Positions 42,700 through 51,384 of a stretch of DNA of 64,000 nucleotides are shown here, one piece after another. A model generated the notes under the pieces. It made no database searches. It was not told the origin of the DNA and saw only the letters and a program-made list of their open reading frames with translations. Source of the stretch: an uncultured bacterium (GTDB lineage: Bacteria; Actinomycetota; Coriobacteriia; Coriobacteriales; Coriobacteriaceae); NCBI GenBank assembly GCA_905214465.1, contig CAJMMD010000012.1, positions 7,882 through 71,881 on the forward strand. Direction: 5' to 3'. The position numbers and the translations under genes were made by a program. The number at the start of each line of letters is the position of its first letter. Position 1 is the stretch's first letter.

Positions 42700-43197
42700 C
42701 TATTCCTCGCAGGGAAGGTCGCGCAGGGCCCGGCGCTCAAAGATACGGAAGATCTGCGTGTACCACAGGTCCTGGGTCGCCTGCGGCTTGACCAGAATAG
42801 TGTCAACGCCGGCAAAGTTACCGCTCCACACGTCCGTGTAAAGCTGGTCACCGATCAGCACGGCCTCGTCGGCCGTGGCGCCCAGACGCTTAAGACCCGC
42901 CTTCAGGGCAAACGGGGCGGGCTTCATGGCGTGGCTGATAGCCTCGAGCCCCAGCTCGCGCGCCGATGCCATGACCTGGTCGCGATGCCAGTTATTGGAC
43001 ACCATACACAGCTTAAAGCCCTTGGCATGGGCGGCTTCGAGCCAAGCTGAAACCGCAGCGGGAACCTGCTCGGTATCGCGCGGCACCAGAGTGTTATCGC
43101 GGTCGAGTAGAATGGCGCGCTTGCCGTCGGCCCAGAGGGTATCGAGGTCGATGCGGTCAACTGAGGCAACATAACGTTTGGGGCTAAAAATCCTCAT
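42700..43197 (-). CDS. YqeG-family HAD IIIA-type phosphatase
   Basis: The 165-residue HAD protein has motif I LLDRDNTLVP, motif II MVSNN and motif III/IV LIGDQLYTDVW. YqeG-like phosphatases commonly sit near aroE/aroK or ribosome-assembly genes; substrates are uncertain (phosphatidylglycerophosphate in some relatives). The ATG at 43197 begins just after the mltG stop. Confidence 0.85.
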   Translation of the reverse strand: MRIFSPKRYVASVDRIDLDTLWADGKRAILLDRDNTLVPRDTEQVPAAVSAWLEAAHAKGFKLCMVSNNWHRDQVMASARELGLEAISHAMKPAPFALKAGLKRLGATADEAVLIGDQLYTDVWSGNFAGVDTILVKPQATQDLWYTQIFRIFERRALRDLPCEE

Positions 43198-43199
43198 GA

Positions 43200-44591
43200 T
43201 CAATTCCAAGACTGTTGGTGCTCTTCGTAGGTCTTCGAGAAATACTCCTCGTCCTGTGTAATGTAGAAATACAGGTCATCAGAGTCGGTCGGCTCAAGGG
43301 TAGCCTTGAGCGCCTCGAGCGACGGAGAGCAGATGGGCGTGGGCGGCAGGCCTTCATGCTTATAGGTGTTATACGGACTATCGCTCTGCAGGTCGTCGGC
43401 GGTAACCTCGCCGCCGGTGACATACATCATGGTCGCATCGCTATTGAGGTAACGCAGGCCATCGAGCTTGCCCGCCAGACGGTTATAGAAAACCGAAGCC
43501 ACATGCGCGCGCTGATCGGCGTTGAGGCCCTCGCGCTCGACGATCGAGGCAAGGTTAACGATGTCGTAATCGGACATCTCCACGCCATAGCGCTCCTTGA
43601 TCTTGGCCTCGCAGCTGGCAAAGTCAAGCGACTTATACTCGGCGTTGAACTGGTCAAGCATGGCGCGAATCACATCATCGGCAGACGGGTCCTTACCCAA
43701 CGAATAGGTCTTGGGGAATAGGAAGCCCTCGAGCGAATCGTTCGCGGCATCTTTAAGGAAAGCGTAATCATTCACATAATTGCTCGCCTTGGCCTGGTTA
43801 AGGAAGTCTTCCTTGGAGATGCTGTCGTATGCCGCGGCCACGCGATCGGCGACCTGGTCGACCGTTAGGCCCTCAGGGATAGTCAGCGCATCGGAGCCCG
43901 CATTGGGGCCTTCCATGAGCTGCTGAACAACCTCGGTCGCGTCCATGAGCGTGGTAAACGAGTAGGCGCCAGGCTTAAGCGACATATCGGCATTGAGCTT
44001 TTTGACCGCCGCATAATAATCCTTGGGGTCTTCGACGATATGGTTCTCGGAGAGAATCGAAGCGATGGTATCACCCGAGGCGCCATCGGGAATCGTGATA
44101 GTAACTTGCTGGCCAGCAGCGACTTTCGCATCCTCGCCGGCAAAGAAGCCCTTGACGGCTGGCACGACAAAGAAAACGATCGCGACAAGCGCAAGCACGG
44201 CGATGACGCCACCGATAATCATAGGCACCGGAGAGCTTTTCTTTTGGACGCCACGGCGGGCATGCGTGTTATAGCTCGAGCGCGTGGCCGGAGCTACGCC
44301 ATGTGTGCCGTGAGCATGATGTGTACGCGTATGCGATTGAGGCGCCTGCGCACGCTGCGTGGGCGCCTGCTGCTTAAAACGGGTACCGCTTGCGGGCCGG
44401 GCTGCGCGGGCAGCGGGCTGTTGGGCAGGACGCTGAGCAGATTGAGCTGCACGAGAGGAGGGCTGTGCGGGACGAGCAGCAGGCTGAGCCGCACGCTGCG
44501 TCGGTTGCATCGGACGCTGGCCGGACGATACAGGGCGCGGCGTAGGCTGCCCCTGGCGATTCGGCTGGCGCGGATCGGAAGCGCTAGCCAT
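43200..44591 (-). CDS. mltG: Endolytic murein transglycosylase MltG
   Basis: The 463-residue membrane-anchored lytic transglycosylase is thought to end glycan strand growth. A cytoplasmic N-terminal tail of about 115 residues is extremely Pro/Gln/Ala/Arg-rich. It is followed by one transmembrane helix (about 121-147) and the YceG domain with the catalytic glutamate in ASIVEREG (about Glu352). It overlaps ruvX by eight bases. Order alaS-ruvX-mltG is classic. Confidence 0.9.
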   Translation of the reverse strand: MASASDPRQPNRQGQPTPRPVSSGQRPMQPTQRAAQPAARPAQPSSRAAQSAQRPAQQPAARAARPASGTRFKQQAPTQRAQAPQSHTRTHHAHGTHGVAPATRSSYNTHARRGVQKKSSPVPMIIGGVIAVLALVAIVFFVVPAVKGFFAGEDAKVAAGQQVTITIPDGASGDTIASILSENHIVEDPKDYYAAVKKLNADMSLKPGAYSFTTLMDATEVVQQLMEGPNAGSDALTIPEGLTVDQVADRVAAAYDSISKEDFLNQAKASNYVNDYAFLKDAANDSLEGFLFPKTYSLGKDPSADDVIRAMLDQFNAEYKSLDFASCEAKIKERYGVEMSDYDIVNLASIVEREGLNADQRAHVASVFYNRLAGKLDGLRYLNSDATMMYVTGGEVTADDLQSDSPYNTYKHEGLPPTPICSPSLEALKATLEPTDSDDLYFYITQDEEYFSKTYEEHQQSWN

Positions 44592-45012
44592 GCGAAACCT
44601 CCTCGTTTTTGCGATCGAGCCACGTCTGCAAGAACAGGCTGGCGGCGATCATGTCAATCTTGCCCCTCATCTGCTTTTCGTTGAGTCCCTGCTCGCGCAG
44701 GATACGCTTTGCCTCTTGCGAGGACAGGCGCTCATCCTCAAACTCAAGCGGAAGATCGAGCTCTTGGGCAATCTTTTGCGCAACGGCGGCAACGCGCTCG
44801 GCCTGGGGGCCGGGCTCACCGGCCATGGTCAAGGGACGTCCGCTTACCAGGATATCGGGCTCATAGTCCTCAACCAGGTAACGGAACGTCTTGGCCATGC
44901 CAGTGACCTCGGCAGCCGGGAGCACCTTGACGGGCATTGCCATCTTGCCATCACGGCTCGAGACGGCAATGCCAATCCGGGTCTCCCCTATGTCCAGTGC
45001 GAGCGCGACCAC
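44584..45012 (-). CDS. ruvX: Putative pre-16S rRNA nuclease / Holliday junction resolvase RuvX (YqgF)
   Basis: The 142-residue RNase-H-fold protein has ALDIGETRIGIAVS at the start, PLTMAGEPGPQAERV and DERLSSQEA, the diagnostic YqgF blocks. It starts with GTG at 45012, 18 bases after the alaS stop, in the alaS-yqgF-mltG arrangement. Confidence 0.9.
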   Translation of the reverse strand: MVALALDIGETRIGIAVSSRDGKMAMPVKVLPAAEVTGMAKTFRYLVEDYEPDILVSGRPLTMAGEPGPQAERVAAVAQKIAQELDLPLEFEDERLSSQEAKRILREQGLNEKQMRGKIDMIAASLFLQTWLDRKNEEVSHG

Positions 45013-45029
45013 AGCGACTACTTAGGTTC

Positions 45030-47687
45030 TTAGGCGCCGAGCGCGGTCTTGGCGGCCGCGAGGGCATCGGCGATACCGGCGGCGTTCTTGCCACCGGCCT
45101 GAGCCATGTTGGGACGACCGCCACCACGACCATCGACCAGGCCCGCGATCTGCTTGATAACGTTACCGGCGTGGAAACCGGCCTTCACGGCGTCATCGGA
45201 GCCGGCAGCGAGCAGGGCCGGGGTGCCCTTCTCGGTCACGCTGGCGACGACGCAAGCGACGGGGCCGGCAACCTTCTGGTGCACGGTATCCCACACATTG
45301 CGCAGGTCTGCGGCCTCGAGACCCTGGAGCTCAGCGACAACGAGCTTGTAGCCATTCAGCTCGACAGCGCCTTCGATGGCGCTGGAAATCGCATCGGAGG
45401 AGCCACCGGTGAGTGCCTTCTTGAGCTTGTTGGAAGTCTCGCGCAGCTCGGCCTGCAGATTCTCCACGCGGGCGGGAACCTCGTCAACGCGGCACTTGAG
45501 CGCAGCGGCAGCGGCGTCAACGAGCGCCAGGCGGTCGGCCATGTAGTCGAGAGCGCCCTTGGAGGTCACGGCCTCGATACGGCGGACGTTGGAGCCCGTG
45601 GAAGACTCGGAGATGATCTTGAACAGACCGATCTCGGCGGTGTTGGCGGCATGCGTGCCACCGCAGAGCTCGCGGGAGAACGGCTGGTCCTCGGCGCCCA
45701 CGGAGACAACGCGGACGACGTCGCCGTACTTCTCGCCAAAGAGGGCGACAGCACCGGCGGCCTTGGCCTCGTCGATGCCCATGACGCGGGTCACAACCGG
45801 CTTGGAAGCGAAGATCTGCTGGTTGACCAGGTCCTCGACAGCCTTGAGCTGCTCGGAGGACAGGGCCTCGAAGTGCGTGAAGTCAAAGCGCAGGTGCTCG
45901 GGCGTCACCAACGAGCCAGCCTGGGAGACATGCTCGCCCAGGACCTGCTTAAGCGCGGCGTCGAGCAGGTGCGTGGCGGTGTGGTTGCGACGCAGGAAGC
46001 CACGGCGCTCGGCGTCGAGCGCGGCGGTCACGGTAGCACCGACGGTCAGCGTGCCCTCGGCGACGTGGGCGACGTGGGCATACAGGCCGTTGTGGTTCTT
46101 GGTATCGGAAATGGTCAGCGCAACGCCCTCGGCGGAAAGCTCGCCGGCGTCGCCCTGCTGGCCACCCATCTCGGCATAGAACGGGGTGCGGTCGAGCACG
46201 ACCTCGACGTCCTCGCCGGCGGCAACGGACTCGACGGACTCGCCGTTGCTCACGATGGCGACAACCTTGGCGCCATCGATGACGTCGTTGTCATAGCCGT
46301 CGAACTCGGTCGCGGCAACCTTGTCGGAAAGCTCGACCCACACGTCGTTAAAGCTACCCCAGGCATCGCCCTTGGCGTTGGCGCGGGCGCGGGCCTTCTG
46401 GTCCTCCATGCAAGCGGTAAAGCCATCCATGTCGACGTCGTGACCGGCGGTGCCGGCGATCTCGACAGTCAGGTCAATGGGGAAACCAAAGGTGTCGTGA
46501 AGCTTAAAGGCAACATCGCCCGGAAGGACAGCGCCGTCGGCGAGCGCGGCCAGGGCCTCGTCCAGGTAAACGCGGCCGTTGTCGAGCGTCGTTGAGAAAC
46601 GCTCCTCCTCGGAGGCGACGATGCCCTTAACGAGCGCGACGTTCTTGAGCAGCTCGGGATAAGCCTCGCCCATCTGAGCGTTGACCTCGTCGATAAACTT
46701 GGTCAGGAAGGCGCCCTCGATGCCCAGCAGACGACCGTGGAACACGGCACGACGGAGCAGGCGGCGCAGGACGTACTCGCGACCCTCGTTACCGGGCAGG
46801 ATGCCGTCCGAGATCATAAAGTCGACGGCACGGGAGTGGTCGGCGATGATGCGCAGGGAGCGGCTGGCACCGGAGTAATCGTCGGCGTCATAGGTCTTGC
46901 CGCTGATCTTCTCACCGAGCTTGATGAGGTGCTGCATCAGATCGCCGTCGTAGTTAGCGGTCTTGTGCTGCATGATAGCGGCCATGCGCTCCAGACCCAT
47001 GCCCGTATCGAGGTTGCGGTGCGGCAGCTCCGGCATGGAGCCGTCCTCCTGGCGGTCGTACTGGGTAAACACGAGGTTCCAGAACTCAAGGAAGCGGTCG
47101 CAGTCGCAGCCAGGCTTGCAGTCGGGGCTGCCGCAACCGACCTCCTCGCCCATGTCAAAGTAGATCTCGGAGCACGGACCGCAGGGGCCGGTGGGGCCAG
47201 CGGCCCAGAAGTTGTCGTCCTCGCCCAGGCGGGAGATGTGATCCTCGGCAACGCCCAGAGAGCGCCACACGTCGTGGGTCTCGTCGTCTTCGGTAAAGAC
47301 GGTGAAGTACAGGCGGTCGAGCGGCAGCTTGAACTCCTTGGTGATGAGCTCAAAGGCCCAAGCGCAGGCCTGCTGCTTGGAGACGCCGCCAAAGGAGAAG
47401 TCGCCGAGCATCTCAAAGAAGGACAGGTGACGGCCGTCCTCACCGATGCAGTCGATGTCGTTGGTGCGGACACACTTCTGGCAGGAGATCGCGCCGATCT
47501 CCTTCATGGTCTTCTTGCCCTGGTAGTACTCCTTAAACTGGTTCATGCCGGCGTTGGCAAGCAGCAGCGAAGGATCGTCGGGGACGAGGGACGAAGAAGG
47601 ATAGAGCTTAAGACCGCGCTCCTCAAAGAAGTTGAGGAACTTGGAGCGAATCTCGGCCGTAGTCATTGACGGGTAGTCAGCACTCAT
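45030..47687 (-). CDS. alaS: Alanyl-tRNA synthetase
   Basis: The 885-residue class-II synthetase is complete: N-terminal catalytic core (SSLVPDDPSLLLANAGMNQF; GPTGPCGPCSEIYFD), editing domain with HTATHLL (HxxxH) and CGGTHA, and the C-terminal DHHA1 domain (DGRGGGRPNMAQAGG). The ATG at 47687 has GGAG nine bases upstream. A CPDC-like Cys-rich insertion (GSPDCKPGCDCD) is present in the core, as in many bacterial AlaRS. Confidence 0.95.
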   Translation of the reverse strand: MSADYPSMTTAEIRSKFLNFFEERGLKLYPSSSLVPDDPSLLLANAGMNQFKEYYQGKKTMKEIGAISCQKCVRTNDIDCIGEDGRHLSFFEMLGDFSFGGVSKQQACAWAFELITKEFKLPLDRLYFTVFTEDDETHDVWRSLGVAEDHISRLGEDDNFWAAGPTGPCGPCSEIYFDMGEEVGCGSPDCKPGCDCDRFLEFWNLVFTQYDRQEDGSMPELPHRNLDTGMGLERMAAIMQHKTANYDGDLMQHLIKLGEKISGKTYDADDYSGASRSLRIIADHSRAVDFMISDGILPGNEGREYVLRRLLRRAVFHGRLLGIEGAFLTKFIDEVNAQMGEAYPELLKNVALVKGIVASEEERFSTTLDNGRVYLDEALAALADGAVLPGDVAFKLHDTFGFPIDLTVEIAGTAGHDVDMDGFTACMEDQKARARANAKGDAWGSFNDVWVELSDKVAATEFDGYDNDVIDGAKVVAIVSNGESVESVAAGEDVEVVLDRTPFYAEMGGQQGDAGELSAEGVALTISDTKNHNGLYAHVAHVAEGTLTVGATVTAALDAERRGFLRRNHTATHLLDAALKQVLGEHVSQAGSLVTPEHLRFDFTHFEALSSEQLKAVEDLVNQQIFASKPVVTRVMGIDEAKAAGAVALFGEKYGDVVRVVSVGAEDQPFSRELCGGTHAANTAEIGLFKIISESSTGSNVRRIEAVTSKGALDYMADRLALVDAAAAALKCRVDEVPARVENLQAELRETSNKLKKALTGGSSDAISSAIEGAVELNGYKLVVAELQGLEAADLRNVWDTVHQKVAGPVACVVASVTEKGTPALLAAGSDDAVKAGFHAGNVIKQIAGLVDGRGGGRPNMAQAGGKNAAGIADALAAAKTALGA

Positions 47688-47845
47688 AGAGGGAATCTCC
47701 TCGGTTTCACATCGAAACAGTTCAAACGTAACGATATTACCATCCCACCGCGCCTGTGCAAAAAAGAGGGCCGCCAAACAGCGACCCTCCAGCGAAAGTG
47801 CACGTTATTTAGGTCTGTCAAATACTTTGAAAAAAATGATTTCGG

Positions 47846-47851
47846 TATAAT
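47846..47851 (+). promoter_or_regulatory. Consensus -10 box upstream of the small membrane protein
   Basis: TATAAT at 47846-47851, 32 bp before the start codon; the -35 region is AT-rich without a clear hexamer at 17-bp spacing. Confidence 0.5.
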
Positions 47852-47883
47852 TGCATATAAGAATCGTCCGGAAGGAGCGATCG

Positions 47884-48123
47884 ATGAATAGCAAACGGTT
47901 TGTCGTGAATGCACTAACCTCAGTAGCCCTTTTAGCAATCTTCGCTTACTCGAGCTGGTATGTGAACCAGCCGAGATTTGGCTACGCATTGTACGCAGTA
48001 ACATCTGGCGATAAAGCGTATTACACCCTAAGCGCAATTGACACCATCTTTTTCTATGTGGCTGGCCCCTTATCAATCGCTTTGATCGCGTTTATTGTTA
48101 TTTACAACATCAAGAAACGCTAA
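47884..48123 (+). CDS. Small two-helix membrane protein
   Basis: The 79-residue product has two predicted transmembrane helices (residues about 7-27 and 48-72) separated by a polar loop, and a basic C-terminus (KKR). I do not recognise the family. Support for it being a gene: a TATAAT promoter box, AAGGAG seven bases before the ATG and clean hydrophobic pattern. It is the only plus-strand gene in this stretch, and less GC-rich than its neighbours. It ends seven bases before the stop of the convergent exporter gene. Confidence 0.65.
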   Translation: MNSKRFVVNALTSVALLAIFAYSSWYVNQPRFGYALYAVTSGDKAYYTLSAIDTIFFYVAGPLSIALIAFIVIYNIKKR

Positions 48124-48129
48124 CAGGGC

Positions 48130-49542
48130 CTATTTGGAATCCGAATCGTCCATGGAGCCGTCGATGCCGGTTTTGGTGTCGTCGTCAGAGCTTGTGTCGT
48201 CGTCCTTGGCAAAGGGGTTCTTAAAGAAACCCGTCGCGTCGGGCTGCAGGCCTGAGAGCTTGATCCAGGGATTATCGAGCTCGGGCTTGGGCATGGCCTT
48301 GGCCTCGGGTGCTGTCTCGTTGCCGATGAGCTCGGACTCATAGATGAACGTATCGTCTCCGAGCGCGTCGTAGGCGGCGACCGGGTTACCCTCGGTATCG
48401 CGATACGGAGTGCCCTTAAACACGGCGCCGTCGTATGCCACGAGCTGACGGCCGGTCTCGTTCTCAAAGTAGTAGACGAAGATGCCCTTGAGGGCCGCGC
48501 ACAGCGGAATGGCGATAACCATGCCGATGGGACCCATGAGTGCCGAACCGATAACGAGAGCCGTCAGGCTCATAACGGGATGCACCTGCACCGAGCTCTG
48601 CATGACCTTAGGCGAAATGACATTATCGGTGACGTTTTGAGCCACCATGGTCACGACAAGCGTCCATAACGCCAGCATAGGGCTGAACATAAACCCGAGC
48701 ACCGTGGCGATCGCCGCGCTCACCCAGGGACCGACAACCGGAACCAAGTGCATAATGCCGGTGAAGATGGCCATAAGTGCTGCGTATGGATGGCCAATGA
48801 GCGTAAAGCCGATAAAAGCCAAAAAGCCACCGCAGATGGAAGTCACGACCATGCCGCGCATATAGCCGCCGACCGAGCGTGAAAGGATGGCAACCATAAA
48901 GCGGTACGAGGTCTCCTTTTCCTGTCCGATGATGGTGCAGACCTCGTGGTGCATACGGGGATAGTCGCAGGCCAACCAATAGGCAAGCACCAAGCCCAGG
49001 AAGATGACGAACAGCTGCGAGGCCGTATTGGTAATAAGCGGGAATACACCGCGACCGAGCTCGGCAGCGATTTGCGAGACGTACTTGGACGCTACGGTAA
49101 CCAGCGAAGAAAGATTGTCGTCCAGATACTCCTTGAGCGGCGTGTTATTGAGCGTCTTGGCGTGCGAGAGCATCTCGTTGAGATCGCCACCCGCAACACG
49201 AAGCTGCTCGGGCAGGCGGCTCAGGACTTCCATGATTTGACCGAGCAAAATAGGCGATAGGATGCAGACGACGCCGACGAGCACGGCAACAACCACAATG
49301 AGTGCGATGAGCGAACCAAGGCCACGTCCGACGCCGTGATGCTCGAGCCAGTTGGTGATCGGAGACATCACAAAAGCGATGATGGAGCCGACAGCGAGAA
49401 ACTCGATGACCGGTGCCAGGATGCCCATAAGGTTAAAGATGACGGCAGCGATGACAATGCAGCCGACGACGCCCCAAATGCGCAGCGTCAGAATGCGGGT
49501 ATCGCGAAGCGTGCGGTCGATTTGTTGGGGGTGCTCACTCAT
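48130..49542 (-). CDS. AI-2E family transporter (PerM/YhhT-like membrane protein)
   Basis: The 470-residue polytopic protein has the family blocks (IGHPYAALMAIFTGIMHLVPVVGPW; NVTDNVISPKVMQSSVQVHPV). Relatives export autoinducer-2 or act as ion/proton antiporters, so the substrate is open. The C-terminal 100 residues or so are hydrophilic and very Asp/Ser-rich. The ATG at 49542 overlaps the sigma factor stop (ATGA), putting it in the SigB operon. Confidence 0.85.
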   Translation of the reverse strand: MSEHPQQIDRTLRDTRILTLRIWGVVGCIVIAAVIFNLMGILAPVIEFLAVGSIIAFVMSPITNWLEHHGVGRGLGSLIALIVVVAVLVGVVCILSPILLGQIMEVLSRLPEQLRVAGGDLNEMLSHAKTLNNTPLKEYLDDNLSSLVTVASKYVSQIAAELGRGVFPLITNTASQLFVIFLGLVLAYWLACDYPRMHHEVCTIIGQEKETSYRFMVAILSRSVGGYMRGMVVTSICGGFLAFIGFTLIGHPYAALMAIFTGIMHLVPVVGPWVSAAIATVLGFMFSPMLALWTLVVTMVAQNVTDNVISPKVMQSSVQVHPVMSLTALVIGSALMGPIGMVIAIPLCAALKGIFVYYFENETGRQLVAYDGAVFKGTPYRDTEGNPVAAYDALGDDTFIYESELIGNETAPEAKAMPKPELDNPWIKLSGLQPDATGFFKNPFAKDDDTSSDDDTKTGIDGSMDDSDSK

Positions 49543-50330
49543 GAACGAACCATCACTCCGTCGGGGTCAATCTTATCTTGAATCTTCTTAAGCGTGCGGC
49601 GCAGCAGACGCGAAACCTGCACCTGCGAGATGCCCAGCTTCTTGGCAATCTCGATCTGGGTCATGCCCTTCACAAAACGCAGCTCGATAACCTCGCGCTC
49701 GCGAGGCGAGAAATCGCGGATGGCTTCCTCGATTACCAGACGGTCATCGGTAAAGTCGAGCTCGTTGTCGTCGTCGGCATAGCGATCGAGAATCGAGGGA
49801 GCATCGTCGGAGTCGGACGCGCCGGGAGCCTCGATGGGCACCGAGGTATAGGCCGAGGACGATTCCATGGCTTCGAGCACCTCGTCAACGGTCACGCCAA
49901 GGTAATCGGCGATTTCCTCAACCTTGGGCGAACGCTGAAGCTCGTTGGTGAGCTTATCGGTGGCCTGGTTAACCTTGGCCGAGAGCTCCTGCAGACGACG
50001 CGGCACGCGCACACTCCAGCCCTTGTCGCGGAAGTGGCGCTTAATCTCGCCCAAGATGGTGGGCGTGGCAAACGTCGTGAACTCAAGTCCGCGTTCAGGG
50101 TCAAAGCGGTCGATAGCCTTGAGCAGGCCCAAATAGCCGACCTGCAAAAGGTCATCGAGCGGCTCGCCGCGGTTCTTAAATTTGTTGGCAAGAAACCTTA
50201 CCAGATTCATATGGGACATGACGAGCTGCTCGCGGGCATCCGGATCACCGGTCTCCTTATAACGACGAAACAGCTCGCGGGTTTTCTCCTTGTCCCAAGC
50301 GGTCTTGCCGCTCCGGGAACGTTCGGTCAT
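49539..50330 (-). CDS. SigB/SigF-type RNA polymerase sigma factor
   Basis: The 263-residue group-3 sigma factor has region 2 (DLLQVGYLGLLKAIDRFDPERG), region 3 (VRVPRRLQELSAKVNQA) and region 4 (FSPREREVIELRFVKGMTQ), lacking region 1.1. SigB/SigF-class factors govern general stress or sporulation; sporulation genes are not seen. It starts one base after the stop of the RsbW-like gene, the standard anti-sigma/sigma pairing. Confidence 0.9.
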   Translation of the reverse strand: MTERSRSGKTAWDKEKTRELFRRYKETGDPDAREQLVMSHMNLVRFLANKFKNRGEPLDDLLQVGYLGLLKAIDRFDPERGLEFTTFATPTILGEIKRHFRDKGWSVRVPRRLQELSAKVNQATDKLTNELQRSPKVEEIADYLGVTVDEVLEAMESSSAYTSVPIEAPGASDSDDAPSILDRYADDDNELDFTDDRLVIEEAIRDFSPREREVIELRFVKGMTQIEIAKKLGISQVQVSRLLRRTLKKIQDKIDPDGVMVRS

Positions 50331-50331
50331 A

Positions 50332-50709
50332 TTAGATATCCGCCTTGAGGTCGAGGGAAAGCGTTAGGGGCGCCGCAGTCTTTTCGTAGGAATCGCACAC
50401 GCTTGCAAGAATGAGCTCGGCATACACAGTAGCCTGGTCATCCTCGTCGACGGTGGCCTGTTCCCCAAAGGTAAAGGTCATGCCGACGTGAGATTCGTCC
50501 ACATCGAAATTGATCGTGATGTCGTCGCAGTCGACCGCGGTGCACCCAAAGATGAAGGCTTCCTCGGCAGCCATGCGGATATCCTCGATGCGATCGACGG
50601 ACATAGAGCACAAGGCGCCGACGTTGGCGGCCGTCATGCGCACCAAGCGCGCGAGACGAGGATCACCGGCAACGCTCAGCGTGATGGGGCAGGTTGCTTC
50701 ACTACTCAT
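50332..50709 (-). CDS. RsbW-like anti-sigma factor, degenerate ATPase fold
   Basis: The 125-residue product resembles the HATPase-type serine kinases RsbW/SpoIIAB at VDRIEDIRMAAEEAFIFG. However, the N-box asparagine and the DxGxG ATP-lid motif are not visible, and it ends soon after the central strands. By position directly upstream of the sigma gene it is the likely anti-sigma factor, perhaps kinase-dead. The ATG at 50709 has GAGGAG upstream and overlaps the previous gene by eight bases. Confidence 0.7.
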   Translation of the reverse strand: MSSEATCPITLSVAGDPRLARLVRMTAANVGALCSMSVDRIEDIRMAAEEAFIFGCTAVDCDDITINFDVDESHVGMTFTFGEQATVDEDDQATVYAELILASVCDSYEKTAAPLTLSLDLKADI

Positions 50710-51289
50710 CGCAGGACTCCTCGGAGGTCTCGGCAGGCGTATAGGTGTAATACTGAGCAGGCTTGGCTGCGGGCTTCTGAACATCATCGTCGTCAGCAGC
50801 GGCATCGTCATCGCCAATCAGAACGCGCTCAGTAGGCTGCTCGGCCTCGGCGGCGGCAGCGGCGAGCTTGCGATCGGCGTCGGCTGCAGGAGCCTTCACC
50901 TTATTGAAGAGCTTCTGCACGGCGCCAGCAGCAGAATCAGTCACGCTCGATACGGCATTGCTAGCCTCGGCCACGCTGCCCGCGACCTCGGAGATGTCGC
51001 GAACGACCGCCTCAACCTCAACGAGGTTAGACGTCAGGGCGTCAACGGCAGTCTTGCTCGACTTGAGGAGCGGCTCAACCTGTGCCAGCGCGGGGGTGAG
51101 CTCATCGACAGCGCCATCGAGCTTTGCCACCACAGGCTGTGCCTCGGCGAGCGTATTGTTAAGGTCACTCACCGTCTTGTCGAGCGAGTCGACGACGGTG
51201 CGAGTCTTGCGCAGCGTGAGCGCGAGCTCGACAACAGCCCACACGCCGGCAACGGCGAGCACCAGCAGGGCGATTTGAATGGGACTCAT
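50702..51289 (-). CDS. DUF948-like membrane-anchored coiled-coil protein
   Basis: The 195-residue protein has one N-terminal transmembrane helix (about 5-25) followed by a long heptad-patterned helix (TVVDSLDKTVSDLNNTLAEA onward) and an Ala/Asp-rich tail. It matches the general pattern of DUF948/YtxG-like stress proteins. First gene of the predicted SigB module after rarA; possibly under SigB control. Confidence 0.7.
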   Translation of the reverse strand: MSPIQIALLVLAVAGVWAVVELALTLRKTRTVVDSLDKTVSDLNNTLAEAQPVVAKLDGAVDELTPALAQVEPLLKSSKTAVDALTSNLVEVEAVVRDISEVAGSVAEASNAVSSVTDSAAGAVQKLFNKVKAPAADADRKLAAAAAEAEQPTERVLIGDDDAAADDDDVQKPAAKPAQYYTYTPAETSEESCDE

Positions 51290-51384
51290 GCAAGCCTCCC
51301 GAAGGAATCGAAATACAGACGTTTTTCATGGTACCCCAAAGAAGGGCAAAGATACCCAAAGGGAATGCGCGAGGCGCCAATGGC

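Noticed and set aside
44937..46595. 552-residue plus-strand frame
   Set aside because: Antisense to alaS and ruvX, no domain recognisable.
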